This document shows, piece after piece, positions 1-7,519 of a stretch of DNA of 64,000 nucleotides. Both the position numbers and the translations under genes were made by a program. The stretch spans positions 21,101 through 85,100 of the forward strand of contig LJCV01000256.1 of NCBI GenBank assembly GCA_001298575.1. Reading direction: 5' to 3'. Under the pieces are notes generated by a model that saw only the letters and a list, made by a program, of their open reading frames with translations, did no database searches and was not told where the DNA came from. Source of the DNA: Actinobacteria bacterium OK074 (GTDB lineage Bacteria; Actinomycetota; Actinomycetes; Streptomycetales; Streptomycetaceae). Numbering within the stretch: the stretch's first letter is position 1; every line of letters starts with the position of its first letter.

Positions 1-1517
1 TGCATGGCGGTCAGTTCCTGTGCCTCGTCGACGACGACATGGCCGTAGGTCCGTCCGGGCGGGCCCTCGACCAGGGCCGTCGCCTCGTCCAGCAGGGCCA
101 CGTCGGCGTCGGTCCACGGGGCGTCCGGCGCGCGGAGCAGCAACGACCGCTCGCCGTCGGCCAGTTGGGGCAGGTGCCGGGCGAGGGCGGCCGGGTCGGT
201 GAGGAGGGAGCGCAGGAGATCCTCGGGTGTCAGCCGCGGCCACAGCCGCTCCACGGCGCGGTCGATGTGGGCGTCTTCGAGGAGGCCGGCCCGGACGGCG
301 TCCGCGTCGAACTCGTCGGCCGGTCCCGAGGCGCCGGCCGTGTCGTCCTGGCCGAGGCGGCGCAGGTCGGCCGCCGCCGCGCGGTCGAGGTTGAGGTTCG
401 TCATCTCGGCCACGTCGGCGTCGATCTGCTCCAGGATGTCGTGGGTGCTGCGGACCAGCGCATCGACGACGCCGTCGACCAGGAGTTCCTTGAAGAGCCG
501 GCGCGCGCGGTTGTGTCCCGGCCCGGCCGCCGCCGCGGTGTCGCGCGCCGCGACGACCACCTCTTCGTCGAGGTCGACCCACTCCTGTCCGACCCGGACG
601 CCGAAACGGCCGTCCGGCGCCTGCCGGAGCCGCAGCAGGCCCGCCAGCGCCTCCGCCATCGCCAAGTCGCCCTTGAGGCGCGCCGCTTCGAAGGGCTCCG
701 CGGTGTCCGGGAACACTCCGGCCAGTTCCTGGCAGGTCGCCAGGACGACGTCGTTCTCGCCGAGCGAGGGCAGGACCTGGGAGATGTAGTCGATGAACCG
801 CGTGTTCGGGCCGACCACCAGGACGCCCTGCTCGGCGGCGCGCGGGAAGGCGTACAGGACGTAGGCCGCCCGGTGCAGGGCGACCACCGTCTTGCCGGTG
901 CCGGGGCCGCCCTGGACCACCGTCACCCCGCGGTGCGCGGAGCGGACGATCTCGTCCTGCTCGGCCTGGAGGGTGGCGACAGCCGCCAGCATCCGGCCCG
1001 TGCGGCGCGCCGACAGCGCCTCGGTCAGCGGGCCGTCGCCCACGACGTCCTCGGCGGTCGGGGCGGAACCGTCCAGCAGTTCGTCGCTCACGCCGACCAC
1101 CGTGCGCTGTTCGAGGCGGAGGTGGCGACGGCGGCGCAGGTCCATCGGGTGGACCGGCGTGGCCTCGTAGAAGGGACGCGCGGCGTTCGCGCGCCAGTCC
1201 ACCAGCAGCGGCAGGTCGTCGTCCTCGCGCTGGAGCCCGATCCGTCCCACGCACAGGGAGGTGCCGTCCGTCCGGTCGACGCGGCCGAAGACCAGCCCGC
1301 TCTCGGCCCCCGTCAGCCGGCCGATCTCCTTGGCCAGCCGCTCGGCGACGACCTCGCGCTCGTACGCCTCGGCGGCGCCGTCGGCCGGGGCCCTGAGCAC
1401 CTGCGCCCGTTGTGTCCGTGCCACGGCGATCCGGTCGGCGAGCAGTTCGTACAGCGTGGAGACGTGGGTTCGTTCCCGCTCGACCTCGCGCACGGCGGGG
1501 TCGTTCACTTGCGACAC
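1..1517 (-). CDS. HelD-type UvrD/Rep helicase family protein (partial, C-terminus outside window)
   Basis: The first 505 residues of a superfamily 1 helicase-like ATPase are visible; the gene runs off the left window edge. A Walker A motif GGPGTGKTVVALHRAAY sits near residue 202, and the last visible part reads VVVDEAQELTAMQ, the Walker B/motif II of HelD proteins. The N-terminal region (EVERERTHVSTLYELL) and the central DLPLLVDWRANAARPFYEATP match HelD-type RNA polymerase-recycling factors rather than DNA-repair UvrD. HelD proteins bind RNA polymerase and release stalled or rifamycin-bound enzyme in other Gram-positive bacteria; that role is inferred here. The GTG start was chosen because AGAGGAG lies 7 bases upstream; an in-frame GTG nine codons earlier is possible. 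A 9-bp-arm palindrome lies 51 bp upstream of the start. Confidence 0.88.
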   Translation of the reverse strand, partial: MSQVNDPAVREVERERTHVSTLYELLADRIAVARTQRAQVLRAPADGAAEAYEREVVAERLAKEIGRLTGAESGLVFGRVDRTDGTSLCVGRIGLQREDDDLPLLVDWRANAARPFYEATPVHPMDLRRRRHLRLEQRTVVGVSDELLDGSAPTAEDVVGDGPLTEALSARRTGRMLAAVATLQAEQDEIVRSAHRGVTVVQGGPGTGKTVVALHRAAYVLYAFPRAAEQGVLVVGPNTRFIDYISQVLPSLGENDVVLATCQELAGVFPDTAEPFEAARLKGDLAMAEALAGLLRLRQAPDGRFGVRVGQEWVDLDEEVVVAARDTAAAAGPGHNRARRLFKELLVDGVVDALVRSTHDILEQIDADVAEMTNLNLDRAAAADLRRLGQDDTAGASGPADEFDADAVRAGLLEDAHIDRAVERLWPRLTPEDLLRSLLTDPAALARHLPQLADGERSLLLRAPDAPWTDADVALLDEATALVEGPPGRTYGHVVVDEAQELTAM

Positions 1518-1568
1518 CAGGATGCTCCTCTTGAAGAGAACCACCACTATGCGGCCGGGAAATCGAAA

Positions 1569-1588
1569 AAGTAAGTCTTGACTTACTT
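1569..1588. promoter_or_regulatory. Inverted repeat upstream of helD-like gene, candidate operator
   Basis: The sequence AAGTAAGTC TT GACTTACTT has 9-bp perfect arms around a 2-base centre, is AT-rich against its surroundings, and lies about 51 bp upstream of the HelD-like start and 80 bp beyond the 3' end of the SDR gene. It is too short and AT-rich to be a convincing terminator for the SDR operon. I infer a regulator-binding site or promoter element for the helicase gene; no factor is known. Confidence 0.4.
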
Positions 1589-1668
1589 GGGTTGATCGTC
1601 GCCCATTGGGCGGAAAACGGTCGTCGGGCGGGCGGTGACCGCGAGCCGGTCGCCAGGGTCGGGTGTCG

Positions 1669-2427
1669 CTAGACGGAGAGTCCGAAGCCGCCCGTCACGC
1701 GCAGTGTCTCCCCGGTGAGGAAGGACGCCTTCGTCGAGGCGAGGTAGAGCAGCGCCTCGACGACGTCCGGTTCCGCGCCCTCGCGCCGGACAATCTGCCG
1801 GCTCAGGGCACGCTCCACCTCGGTGTGCGGCAGTTCGGCCCGGATCGTGTCGGTGAGGATGAGTCCGGGTGCGATGGCGTTCACCCGGATGCCGTCGTCG
1901 GCGAACTCGCGCGCGAACGACATGGTCAGCCCGCGGACGGCGAGCTTGGACACGGCGTAGGCGTTCCGGTTCGCGTAGGCCGCGGACGACGAGATGTTGA
2001 CGATGGTGGCACCGGGCCGTCCGCTCATGGCCGTCCGCGCCGCGAGCGAACAGATGACCACGCCCATGACGTTGACCTCGAACAGCCTCCGGATCTTCGT
2101 GAGTCCGAGCTGGGTGTACGGCTGGTAGTAGGCCGCCGCGTGCAGACCCGCGTTGTTGACCAGGATGTCGATGCCACCGTGCCGTTCGGCGGTCTGGTCC
2201 ATCATCGCCGCGACGCCGTCCTCGTCGGTCACGTCGCAGGCGGTTCCGGTCGCGCTGCCGCCCCGCGCGGTCAGCTCCGCGGCGGCGGCGGTCGCGGCGG
2301 CGCCGTCGACGTCGGCGAGGACCACGTGGGCGCCCCGCGCCGCCAGCGCGGTGCCGAACGCGCTGCCCAGCCCGCGGCCGCCCCCGGTGATCACCGCCAC
2401 CTTGCCCTGATACTCGTCGTCGGACAT
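1669..2427 (-). CDS. SDR family NAD(P)-dependent oxidoreductase
   Basis: A 252-residue classical short-chain dehydrogenase/reductase. Visible are the cofactor glycine motif TGGGRGLG near residue 15, the NNAG motif near residue 91, the catalytic Tyr/Lys pair in YAVSK with an upstream ISSS stretch, and the C-terminal TGETLRVTGGFGLSV. Length is normal for the family. An AGGAGAG ribosome-binding site precedes the ATG. It is the last gene of a minus-strand unit after the thiolase-like and DUF35 genes (89-bp gap), so it probably oxidises or reduces a CoA-ester or ketone intermediate of the same pathway. The substrate cannot be told from sequence. Confidence 0.9.
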   Translation of the reverse strand: MSDDEYQGKVAVITGGGRGLGSAFGTALAARGAHVVLADVDGAAATAAAAELTARGGSATGTACDVTDEDGVAAMMDQTAERHGGIDILVNNAGLHAAAYYQPYTQLGLTKIRRLFEVNVMGVVICSLAARTAMSGRPGATIVNISSSAAYANRNAYAVSKLAVRGLTMSFAREFADDGIRVNAIAPGLILTDTIRAELPHTEVERALSRQIVRREGAEPDVVEALLYLASTKASFLTGETLRVTGGFGLSV

Positions 2428-2516
2428 CCGTCTCTCCTGTCGTCACGGTGCTTCGGGCGCGCCGGGCATCGGGAACCGGCCCGGCGGCCAGGGCGGGCCG
2501 GACGTCACCCCCGTTC

Positions 2517-2963
2517 TCACGCCTCGGGTACGGCGGGCTGTTCGGTGTCGTGTACGCGGCGGTAGGTGACGGCTCGTTCCTCGGCGCCGGTGAACCGGGT
2601 CAGCTCGGCGCGTACGCGTTGGCCGATGGCCACTCCCGGGCCACGCTCGCCGAGCAGGATTCCCGGCAGGCGTGGACCTTCGTCGAACTCCACCAGGGCC
2701 AGGACGTAGGGGACCAGCGCCGCGAACGCCGGCACGCTGCCGTGGTGCATCACGATGAAGCTGTAGATGGTGCCGGCGCCGGTGACCTCGGTGAACGCCG
2801 TCGGCCCGGCGCAGCGGTTGCAGCGTTCGAGCGGTCTGGCCAGCCAGGTGCCGCAGTCGGAGCAGCGGCACAGGGCGATGCGGCCCTCGCGCGTCGCCTC
2901 CCAGAAGCCGGCGCTGTCCGTGTCGATCAGCGGTGCGGGGGGTGCCGGTACCGGCCGGTTCAA
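2517..2963 (-). CDS. DUF35 Zn-ribbon/OB-fold protein (thiolase partner)
   Basis: A 148-residue protein with the rubredoxin-like zinc ribbon CRCSDCGTW...CNRC (four cysteines) followed by an OB-fold segment containing GTIYSFIVMHHG and VLALVEFDEGPRLPG. In characterised systems such DUF35 proteins bind next to thiolase-fold enzymes and help form the acyl-CoA site (PhlB in diacetylphloroglucinol synthesis, ChsH2-type proteins with Ltp2 in steroid side-chain cleavage). The TTG start overlaps the thiolase stop (TTGA), implying translational coupling and a stoichiometric complex with that protein. No better start is available in frame without running deep into the thiolase gene. Confidence 0.85.
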   Translation of the reverse strand: MNRPVPAPPAPLIDTDSAGFWEATREGRIALCRCSDCGTWLARPLERCNRCAGPTAFTEVTGAGTIYSFIVMHHGSVPAFAALVPYVLALVEFDEGPRLPGILLGERGPGVAIGQRVRAELTRFTGAEERAVTYRRVHDTEQPAVPEA

Positions 2964-4108
2964 CGTGCCGCCTCGTAGATCAGGGCGCCGCCCGCCGGAC
3001 CGGCCCCGGCGGTGACGAGCGCGTGGCGGGCGGCGGGGACCTGGCGGACGCCGGCGTCGCCGCGCAGTTGGAGGACCGCCTCGTAGTGGTGGTTGAGGCC
3101 GTGCAGGTACCCCTCCGACAGCAGACCTCCGTGCGGGTTGACGACGACGTCGCCGCCGTAGGTGGCCCGGCCCTCGCCGAAGAACGCGCCGACCTCGCCC
3201 TTCGGGCAGAGGCCGAAGTCCTCGACCGTCGCCATCACGGTGCCGGTGAAGCAGTCGTACATACAGGCGACGTCCATGTCCGCGGGACGCAGACCGGTGC
3301 CGGCCCAGAGGCGCCTGGAGGCGTAGGCGGAGTACATCTCGGACAGGTCGGGGAAGTTGGTCCAGGAACCGCCGTGGGTGTGGGCCTCGCCGAAGCCCGC
3401 GATCCGGATCGGGGCGTGGCGCAGGGACCTGGCGCGCTCCAGGGTGGTGACCACGAGGGCGACCGCGCCGTCGGTCTCCAGGCAGCAGTCGTAGAGGCGG
3501 AAGGGTTCGTAGATCCAGCGGGCGGAGAGGTAGGCGTCCATGTCGATCGGCTGACGCTGCATGGCGTGGGGGTTGGCCGAGGCGTGCTTGCGGGTGGTGA
3601 TGGCGATCTGGCCGAAGTCCTCGTCCCGGGTGCCGTAGACGTGCTTGTGGCGCTGGGCGAACATGGCGATCCACATGGGCGGGACGACGAATCCGTTCAG
3701 CGCGGCGAACTGCATCTCGCCCCTCATCGGCAGCGCGGGCCTTTCCCCCCGCCCGTAGCGGTTGCCCGACCGGCCCTGGAGGGAGCGGAAGACGACCGCG
3801 ACCTCGCAGGCACCGGCCTGGACCGCGGCGAACGCCTGGCCGACGACGGTGACCGCGATGTTGCCCCCGCCGTACACGTCCATCGCCAGCCCGAGGTCCA
3901 AGGCGCCGATGGCCCTGGCGACGTCGGCCGCCGGTGCGGAGTCGTTGGTGTGGAAGTCGATGACGCCGTCCACCTCGGCAGGCCGGAGCCCGGCGTCGTG
4001 GAGTGCGGAGCGTGCGGCCTCGGCGGCCATCGCCAGCGGTGTGCGGCCCGAGGACTTGCTGAACGCCGTCCGGCCGATTCCCACGAGGGCTGCCTCACGC
4101 GTGTGCAT
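2960..4108 (-). CDS. Thiolase-fold protein (lipid-transfer/SCP2-thiolase-like)
   Basis: A 382-residue thiolase-superfamily protein, starting MHTREAALVGIGRTAFSK, with the C-terminal NPHGGLLSEGYLHG segment that holds the active-site His in this family. The nucleophilic Cys normally found in the first half (CxS/GxGxxA context) is replaced: the corresponding segment reads DVYGGGNIAVTVVGQA with no Cys. This resembles the Ltp2/SCP2-like branch, which catalyses retro-aldol or acyl-transfer chemistry with a DUF35 partner, and such a partner overlaps the 3' end here. The ATG was chosen over one 12 codons upstream because GGAGG lies just before it. It is first in the operon and divergent from an SRPBCC gene. 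Confidence 0.82.
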   Translation of the reverse strand: MHTREAALVGIGRTAFSKSSGRTPLAMAAEAARSALHDAGLRPAEVDGVIDFHTNDSAPAADVARAIGALDLGLAMDVYGGGNIAVTVVGQAFAAVQAGACEVAVVFRSLQGRSGNRYGRGERPALPMRGEMQFAALNGFVVPPMWIAMFAQRHKHVYGTRDEDFGQIAITTRKHASANPHAMQRQPIDMDAYLSARWIYEPFRLYDCCLETDGAVALVVTTLERARSLRHAPIRIAGFGEAHTHGGSWTNFPDLSEMYSAYASRRLWAGTGLRPADMDVACMYDCFTGTVMATVEDFGLCPKGEVGAFFGEGRATYGGDVVVNPHGGLLSEGYLHGLNHHYEAVLQLRGDAGVRQVPAARHALVTAGAGPAGGALIYEAAR

Positions 4109-4298
4109 CCGACCTCCGTGCCCGTATCGGGGGCTCACCAGCACATCCGAATAGATGACACTTTTCTATCGCTGCCCGGCTCTGTTGGCTAGCCTCTGGA
4201 GGCGGTGACGACGGTGCCGCGCACGTTCGGCGGCCGGCTCGCGGCGGGACTGGCCCGTCGCGGCGGAAGCAGTCGTCGACCTTCCGGAGGGCGACCCT

Positions 4299-4700
4299 TT
4301 GAGCAGCATCCACCGCAGTGCGGATCTCGCTGTCCCGGCCGACGTGGCTTGGGATTTCATCGAGCGTTATACCAGGTCAGAGGTGCACGTGTTCTCCCTG
4401 TGCGTGGCCGAGCGGCAGGAGGGGGAGCACCGTGTCGTCACGTTGGCCGACGGCCGGGAGATCTGGGAGCGAAACGTGACGGTGGACCCGGCGCACCGGC
4501 GGGCGACCTACACGGTCCCGGGGCTCAACGGGGCGGAGCACCACCAGGCCGAGATGCGTGTCGAGGTGGATCATCGCGGCGGGGCACGTCTGATTTGGGT
4601 CACTGATTACCTTCCGCACGAGATCGCCGAGCAGCGGGCCGCGAGTTACGACGTGCTGTTCACCGAGCTGGTGGCCGCCGTCAATTCCCACGGGGGGTGA
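4299..4700 (+). CDS. SRPBCC (START/Bet v1-like) family protein
   Basis: A 133-residue protein starting at TTG with GGAGG 8 bases upstream. The beginning HRSADLAVPADVAWDFIERY and the C-terminal helix (EIAEQRAASYDVLFTELVAAV) follow the SRPBCC layout, in which a long C-terminal helix closes a hydrophobic ligand pocket. Members include polyketide cyclases/aromatases and general hydrophobic-ligand carriers. It is divergent from the thiolase/DUF35/SDR operon across a 190-bp spacer, suggesting the same substrate class. Enzymatic function is not demonstrable from sequence. The stop codon lies within the first unit of a 14-bp tandem duplication. Confidence 0.72.
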   Translation: MSSIHRSADLAVPADVAWDFIERYTRSEVHVFSLCVAERQEGEHRVVTLADGREIWERNVTVDPAHRRATYTVPGLNGAEHHQAEMRVEVDHRGGARLIWVTDYLPHEIAEQRAASYDVLFTELVAAVNSHGG

Positions 4701-4721
4701 CGTGACCGGGGTGACGTGACC
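4694..4721 (+). repeat. 14-bp tandem duplication spanning the SRPBCC stop codon
   Basis: GGGGTGACGTGACC occurs twice in perfect tandem. The first unit contains the TGA stop of the SRPBCC gene at 4698-4700. It belongs to the window-wide class of repeats anchored on stop codons. Confidence 0.85.
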
Positions 4722-4753
4722 GGCGGGTGGCACACCCCCGGCCGGACCAGGTC

Positions 4754-7426
4754 TCACAGATGCAGCCGCCCGGTGAGCATCGCCATGGCGAGTTCGACCC
4801 GTGAGCCGTGGCCCGTGCGGGAGAACAGCCGCGACAGCCGGCCTTCGACGCTCTTCTCGCTGGTCCGGAGGACCTTGGCGATCCGCTTGTTCGTCAGCCC
4901 CTCGGAGACGAGCACGGCGAGCAGCCGTTCGTTCTCCTCCGCGGTGGCCTGCCGCCCCGGCACGGCCACCCCGTGCTCGCGCATCTGGAGGCGCAGCCAG
5001 AACCGGGGCATCAGCTCGTCGAGTTCGCCGAGCAGGGCGTAGGTCTCCCACAGCATCGCCGCATCGCCCATGCCGGAGCGGATCAGCTGGTACAGGACGG
5101 CGCCCTCCTCCAGGGGCTGCTGCCGCTGCTGGGCCAGCCGCCTCGCGGCGCGCGCCGCGCCGTGGTCGGTGTGCACGGTCGCGTGCAGGACGAGCCGGAT
5201 CATCTCGGCCCGCTCGGTGCCCAGCCTGCGGGCGACCCCCTCCACCTTCGCCAGGCACTCCTGCACGGCCTCGGGCCGCCCGGCGTGCAGCGCGGCGTCG
5301 GCCACCCGCAGCCACAGCAGGTCGGTCCCCGCCACCACGCCGTCCGACTCGGCCCGGCGCACGGCCGCACTCAGCAGGTCCTCCGCCCGGTCGACCTCCC
5401 TGTACACCAGTTCGCGCATGGCCTGGGCGGAGGCGAGCAGATGGGGCAGCATCGGCTGCCGGGCGCGGGCCAGCGCGAGCAGTTCACCGGCGCGGTTGAG
5501 CCTGCCGCCGTACACCAGCAGGACCGCCGCGTGGTGGTACATCTCGCTCTGTACGGCGTCGCAGGTGTGCACGCCGGTGATGGCGCTCCGGCGGGCCAGG
5601 TCCAGCGCTTCCCGCGGCCGGCCCCGGTGGAGGGCGATGAGCATCCGGCTGGGCAGGCCCAGCTGCCGCAGGCTGCGCCCCGTGTCGGCGAGCAGTTGTC
5701 CGGCCCGGCGGATCTCGCCCAGGGCCAGCAGTTCGCCGACCCGGCAGTGCACCTCGGCGGCCGTCGCCCCACCGGCCCGGTGCCGGGCGGGCAGGGTGGC
5801 CATGCTCCGCTCCGCGCCCTCCGTGCTGCCCAGCCACAACTCCGCCGTCGCCGCGAGGAATTCGGCCTTCCACTCGACCAGCCCGCTCTCGTCGTGCCAC
5901 CGGACCGCCCCCAGCAGGTCGCGGACCTCCTGCCAGCGGCCGAGCAGCAGCAGCGCGCACCCGCGGGTGACGGCCCGCTCCAGCGGGCCGTCCGGGCCGG
6001 GGTGCTGGAGCCGGCCGTCCGCCGCGATCTCCTCCAGGGCGGTGAGTTCGCCCGCCCGGTACAGGGCGGCCAGGTGCGCGAAGCAGACGTCGAGCAGCTG
6101 GTCCGGACGCAGGTGGTCGCGGTGGGCCCGGTGCAGGAGCCGCAGGGAGTCCAGAGCCTCCTCGGGCCTGCCCTGCGCCAGGCAGATCTTCGCGTGCTCC
6201 AGCAGCAGCCGGGCCCGCTCCACCGGGTCGGAGGTCAGCGCGGCGACCGCGCGCAGCCACCGGACGCCCCGGTGGTCGTCGTACGCGTTGTCGCCGTTGC
6301 GGTGCGCCAACTGCTTGGTGGCGTCCAGCAGTTCGGCTCTCGCCCGCTCGGGGTCCACCAGTCTCCCGGCGGCGGCGAGCTGTTCGGGGAGGTAGGCGGG
6401 GTCGGCGCAGCGGGCGGTGCCCCGCCACAGCGCGGACACGGCGATCCGGGCCAGGCTCCGCCGCTCGTAGGGGCCCAGTGACGCCCGGACGGCGGCCCCG
6501 GCCAGCGGCAGCCGGTACTCCCAGCCGGAGTCCGACCGGCGGTGGCGCAGTACACCGGCCTCCGCCAGCCGCGCGAGCAGCCCGCGGACCTCCGGCTCGG
6601 AGGCGGCGACGGCCTCGGCCGTCAGTGCGGGCACGGCCTCGCCGAGCGGGCCGAGGACGGCCACCGCCTTGGCGACCTCCCAGGCCGGGCCGTCCGTCTC
6701 GTGGACGGGCAGCACCAGTTCGCCGATGGTGAACGGGAGTGTGCAGGAGTCGCCGCCGACGAGATAGGCGTGCCGGTCGACCACCCTGATCACCCCCTCC
6801 TCCCGGGCGGCCCGCAGCACCGAGCGGGCCGCGGCGGGCCAGCCCCGGGTCAGGCGCCACAGCCAGGAGACCAGGGCGGGTTCGGCCCCGGCCTCGATCT
6901 CGGCGGCGATCATGTCGCGCAGCCGGTGCCGGGAGAGGGGGCGCAGGTTCACGTGGTGGACCAGCCCGTCCCGTCGCAGCCGGCCGAACACGGCGGCGAA
7001 CGCGGCGCGGGACGCCCGGGGCAGGGGCAGCGTCACCGTGCACACGCAGCGCGTGTTCGTCCCGTCCAGCCGCCGGATCGCGGCTTCCAGCGCGCACAGT
7101 TCGTCCGGGGGAAGGTGCTGAAGGTGTTCGAGCAGCAATACCGTCCGCTGCTTTCCACCGGAGGTGGCACGCCGGACCAGCCAGTCGGAAAGCTGAAACT
7201 TGGGTGAAGAATTCGCGAAGGAAATGCGCACCGTCTCCGGGACCGCGCCGAGCGCCTCCGCCCCGTACCCTCTGTCGTTTGCCCCCAATTCGCCGAGAAC
7301 GGATGCCAGTTCCATGCTGGAGGGGCCGCTCACCACGAAGAGTTTCGGGGCGCGCGGCGCGCGGATCGCTTCGAGCGTATCGACTGCGACACGTGCGTAA
7401 GGCGGGTCGCTGTGCACCGTGTGCAT
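4754..7426 (-). CDS. Large LuxR-family regulator (LAL-like) with degenerate P-loop
   Basis: An 890-residue protein ending in a LuxR helix-turn-helix (GLTNKRIAKVLRTSEKSVEG, about residues 835-880). The middle is helical, TPR-like sequence, and the N-terminus aligns in layout with STAND/LAL ATPases. Where intact LAL proteins have GxxGxGKT, this one reads VVSGPSSMELASVL, so Lys and Ser/Thr of Walker A are lost; the Walker B-like stretch is TVLLLEHLQHL. It probably does not hydrolyse ATP normally. The ATG at 7426 was chosen (MHTVHSDPPYARVAVDT) because a start further upstream would overlap the divergent LAL gene; GCGAGG lies before it. It shares C-terminal similarity with the divergent LAL partner, so the two look like diverged paralogues. 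Confidence 0.82.
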   Translation of the reverse strand: MHTVHSDPPYARVAVDTLEAIRAPRAPKLFVVSGPSSMELASVLGELGANDRGYGAEALGAVPETVRISFANSSPKFQLSDWLVRRATSGGKQRTVLLLEHLQHLPPDELCALEAAIRRLDGTNTRCVCTVTLPLPRASRAAFAAVFGRLRRDGLVHHVNLRPLSRHRLRDMIAAEIEAGAEPALVSWLWRLTRGWPAAARSVLRAAREEGVIRVVDRHAYLVGGDSCTLPFTIGELVLPVHETDGPAWEVAKAVAVLGPLGEAVPALTAEAVAASEPEVRGLLARLAEAGVLRHRRSDSGWEYRLPLAGAAVRASLGPYERRSLARIAVSALWRGTARCADPAYLPEQLAAAGRLVDPERARAELLDATKQLAHRNGDNAYDDHRGVRWLRAVAALTSDPVERARLLLEHAKICLAQGRPEEALDSLRLLHRAHRDHLRPDQLLDVCFAHLAALYRAGELTALEEIAADGRLQHPGPDGPLERAVTRGCALLLLGRWQEVRDLLGAVRWHDESGLVEWKAEFLAATAELWLGSTEGAERSMATLPARHRAGGATAAEVHCRVGELLALGEIRRAGQLLADTGRSLRQLGLPSRMLIALHRGRPREALDLARRSAITGVHTCDAVQSEMYHHAAVLLVYGGRLNRAGELLALARARQPMLPHLLASAQAMRELVYREVDRAEDLLSAAVRRAESDGVVAGTDLLWLRVADAALHAGRPEAVQECLAKVEGVARRLGTERAEMIRLVLHATVHTDHGAARAARRLAQQRQQPLEEGAVLYQLIRSGMGDAAMLWETYALLGELDELMPRFWLRLQMREHGVAVPGRQATAEENERLLAVLVSEGLTNKRIAKVLRTSEKSVEGRLSRLFSRTGHGSRVELAMAMLTGRLHL

Positions 7427-7519
7427 GAATCCTCGCAGGGTGACGGGGGTCAACCCGATGTTAACCGGCCGCGTCTGTCCAGCGAGGAGAGCCGATACGG
7501 CAGTGGGGAGAACGGAACT

